Positions 5,512-6,627 of a stretch of DNA of 6,627 nucleotides are shown here, in pieces; position 1 is the first letter of the stretch; every line of letters begins with the position of its first letter. The notes under the pieces were generated by a model, which had not been told where the DNA came from, made no database searches, and saw only the letters and a program-made list of their open reading frames with translations. The stretch comes from Deltaproteobacteria bacterium. Lineage in GTDB: Bacteria > Desulfobacterota > Desulfarculia > Adiutricales > Adiutricaceae. A program made the position numbers and the translations under genes. Location of the stretch: the NCBI GenBank assembly GCA_031277995.1, contig JAITLH010000443.1, forward strand, positions 1 to 6,627, read 5' to 3'.

Positions 5512-5913
5512 CTACCTCTTGGCCCCGGCTTGTTTGGCCAGGTAATAGACGGCGAATTCCTTGTCGTGTTTCATGATGTGTTCCCGTAACCAGGCCACGA
5601 CCGCCGAGTTTATCGACAATATTACGGGCTGCTTATTGGGAGCGGCGTTATATTGGGCCAACAGGCCCCTTAGGGCCTTACTAAACTCCTCGTGGAGTTT
5701 TTTATGAAAATCGGCTTTGGGATAAGCGCTGACGCGGTGAAGTATCTCTTCGTCGGAAAAATGTTTGGCCACGTAGCCCTTCAAAAAGGTCAAGGTGGCC
5801 TCCACTTTGGCGATCTGCGTTTTGTCGACTAGGTTGTCCGCCTGTTTAAAGAGTTCCTTGTGTTGTTCGTCTATCTTGGGAACCCCGGTTTCCAAGCTTT
5901 TGGTCCAAATCAT
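5512..5913 (-). CDS. Bacteriohemerythrin
   Basis: This is a single-domain, four-helix-bundle protein with a carboxylate- and oxo-bridged di-iron site that binds O2 reversibly; in bacteria such proteins are linked to oxygen storage, sensing or detoxification, and sometimes iron handling. The 133-residue length is typical. All seven expected ligands are in order: His18 in DEQHKELF, His51 and Glu55 in HFSDEE, His70 and His74 in HKKLH, and His112 and Asp117 in HIMKHD. The opening W-T plus a GVPKID motif is the usual start of the family. There is no signal peptide, so it is cytoplasmic, and no attached chemoreceptor or cyclase domain. The ATG at 5913 follows AGGGG at good spacing (TTTAGGGGTTAGTTT then ATG). 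The downstream gene encodes half of an oxygen-labile iron-sulfur hydratase, so a protective role is conceivable, but a long palindrome separates the two and co-transcription is not shown. Confidence 0.96.
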   Translation of the reverse strand: MIWTKSLETGVPKIDEQHKELFKQADNLVDKTQIAKVEATLTFLKGYVAKHFSDEEILHRVSAYPKADFHKKLHEEFSKALRGLLAQYNAAPNKQPVILSINSAVVAWLREHIMKHDKEFAVYYLAKQAGAKR

Positions 5914-6290
5914 AAACTAACCCCTAAAGACCCCCGACCGTCTGGGCCAGGTTAAAGTGCGAGCGGGCCTTAAGGCCAAAACCTTGGCCCGGTCTCGTTT
6001 GTTCGCCTAAGTTAGCCAAACCAACGCCCGGAACCCAAAAAAGCCTTGGGCCCACCGATGTCCCGTTGGTTTCGTGGTATATCGCTATCGACTTTAACCG
6101 AGAAAAAAAGGCCGGGGCGACAAAAAACGGTAATGATTTACCTAGCCTAGCCAAAAAGCTCACGGTTAAAAGGCTACCCTTCCTAAGGGTAAACGAATAA
6201 TCGCCCTGGTTTTCGGCCGGCCCCTTACGGGGGATTTTGTCCCCATGGCTCTAAGTTTAAACCGTTTTCATTTTAACTTATAAAGTATAT

Positions 6291-6318
6291 ATTATCCACT
6301 TCTATTTTGATGCTTCAA
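6291..6318 (-). promoter_or_regulatory. Candidate promoter upstream of hemerythrin
   Basis: On the minus strand TTGAAG (6318-6313, four of six) and GATAAT (6296-6291, five of six) are 16 bases apart in an AT-rich block. If used, it would give a long leader of about 370 bases to hemerythrin. The -35 overlaps one arm of the A7/T7 hairpin. Weak evidence. Confidence 0.25.
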
Positions 6319-6343
6319 AAAAAATCATCAATTTTTTTGAAGC
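6312..6343. repeat. A7/T7 inverted repeat with GCTTC ends
   Basis: GCTTCAAAAAAA at 6312-6323 pairs exactly with TTTTTTTGAAGC at 6332-6343 around an eight-base loop (ATCATCAA). The arms are mainly A and T runs closed by GCTTC/GAAGC. The form is symmetrical, so neither strand is preferred; it could be a bidirectional terminator, a bent-DNA element or a cruciform. Confidence 0.6.
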
Positions 6344-6491
6344 CCCTGAGTTCCCTCTGAAGTCGGATATCAAAAGGTCACAATTTCGACCTAGTCAGAT
6401 ATTTTAAATTGACCTCTGTACAAATTTAGCCAACATATGATAGTATAATAGCATAGATTTTAGGGGCCAGGGATTTTGTCTTTCCACTTCG

Positions 6492-6500
6492 TTATCCACA
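6492..6500 (+). promoter_or_regulatory. DnaA-box consensus TTATCCACA
   Basis: TTATCCACA matches the bacterial DnaA-box consensus exactly. A one-mismatch copy in the same orientation, TTATCCACT, lies at 6292-6300 on the other side of the AT-rich block. Two boxes are fewer than a usual chromosomal origin contains, and single boxes occur by chance or in DnaA-controlled promoters. Confidence 0.4.
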
Positions 6501-6545
6501 GGCATATCGATTAACCTTAAGGCCTGGACAAAACCAAAACTCCCC

Positions 6546-6584
6546 GCCCGGGGAGGCCCCGGGCTTAGGCGCGCCAAGCGCGCC
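6546..6584. terminator. GC-rich double hairpin, probable (bidirectional) terminator
   Basis: GCCCGGGG (6546-6553) pairs with CCCCGGGC (6557-6564) around AGG, and GGCGCGC (6568-6574) pairs with GCGCGCC (6578-6584) around CAA. On the plus strand TTTTCTTTATT follows from 6595; on the minus strand GTTTTGGTTTTG follows the other side. A minus-strand stop codon (TAA, 6603-6601) sits 17 bases before the pair, consistent with a gene that ends there coming from the right. Confidence 0.5.
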
Positions 6585-6627
6585 GCCCGGCAGCTTTTCT
6601 TTATTGATTTCGCGGCTTAATGAACGC

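Larger units (their letters stand above)
5914..6627. other. 714-base region without a convincing gene
   Basis: From 5914 to about 6240 the DNA is GC-balanced and has only weak minus-strand frames: a GTG-initiated 79-codon frame (6163-5924) with no placed ribosome binding site, and a 26-codon ATG frame (6246-6166) ending two bases before it. From 6250 to 6470 it is AT-rich with promoter-like words, including TATAAT on the plus strand at 6444-6449 without a -35 partner. The near-identical 10-mers AGTCGGATAT (6361-6370) and AGTCAGATAT (6393-6402) start 32 bases apart, and AGGTCA (6375-6380) faces TGACCT (6410-6415). At the right edge the minus strand could encode the last eight codons of a gene (AFIKPRNQ, TAA at 6603-6601), which cannot be judged from this window. 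Confidence 0.5.

Noticed and set aside
5924..6163. GTG-initiated 79-codon minus-strand frame directly upstream of hemerythrin
   Set aside because: No ribosome binding site at a usable distance (AGGAAGG is more than 12 bases away), no recognisable motif, and no hydrophobic or helical pattern typical of a folded small protein. It could be a real small gene, but the sequence does not support it.
6166..6246. 26-codon ATG frame on the minus strand ending two bases before the 79-codon frame, reminiscent of a leader peptide
   Set aside because: No convincing ribosome binding site, no run of regulatory codons, and no attenuator hairpin pair linked to it.
6164..6290. Possible riboswitch in the hemerythrin leader (several short hairpins such as 6176-6190 and 6230-6244)
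   Set aside because: I could not match the conserved core of any riboswitch class I know, including the cyclic di-GMP types; the stems are only 5-6 pairs.
6497..6626. About 42 open codons on the minus strand running in from the right edge (ending in YACG)
   Set aside because: It runs through two GC-rich hairpins and a DnaA-box word and has low-complexity Gly/Pro composition; the other frame, with a stop at 6603 followed by the hairpins, makes better sense.

Overview
This 6.6 kb stretch is bacterial chromosome. Six protein-coding genes can be supported, all on the minus strand and read head to tail from right to left. The layout is ordinary core-genome territory: no mobile element, CRISPR array, rRNA or tRNA is visible. 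The gene content (a stand-alone class I fumarase/tartrate dehydratase beta subunit, a bacteriohemerythrin, an amylomaltase-type 4-alpha-glucanotransferase and a YfcE phosphodiesterase) would suit an anaerobic or microaerobic bacterium. A Desulfobacterota (deltaproteobacterial) relative is my best guess, but it is an inference from gene families, not something the sequence proves. The DNA is very rich in GGCC and CCTTGG words, and CTAG, usually scarce in proteobacteria, is frequent between the genes.

In order of transcription (right to left): 5914-6627 is a 714-base stretch without a convincing gene. It is AT-rich in the middle and holds a perfect DnaA-box word, promoter-like words, an A7/T7 hairpin and, at the right edge, a GC-rich double hairpin that looks like a terminator. 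Then come bacteriohemerythrin (5512-5913), a 39-base perfect palindrome, the fumarase/tartrate dehydratase beta subunit (4803-5393), a small conserved-looking protein of unknown function (4329-4670), malQ (2546-4099), a 133-residue unknown protein (2022-2423), a six-helix membrane protein (830-1798) and yfcE (131-688).

The genes are not packed as an operon. Each is separated from the next by roughly 120-230 bases, and most gaps contain a hairpin, an AT-rich promoter-like tract, or both, so most genes are probably transcribed singly. The functions do not form one pathway: alpha-glucan remodelling, a C4-dicarboxylate hydratase half, an oxygen or iron binding protein and a phosphodiesterase.

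The most interesting material lies between the genes: (i) GC-rich degenerate tandem repeats 30-120 bases downstream of three stop codons, which in RNA would be C-rich and spaced like Rho-loading sites; (ii) two long perfect palindromes whose arms each contain a CTAG-centred 8-base palindrome; (iii) a malQ promoter with an extended -10 box followed at once by a 14-base-pair perfect stem; and (iv) a beta hydratase subunit with no alpha subunit beside it. I see no clear new defence or metabolic system here.
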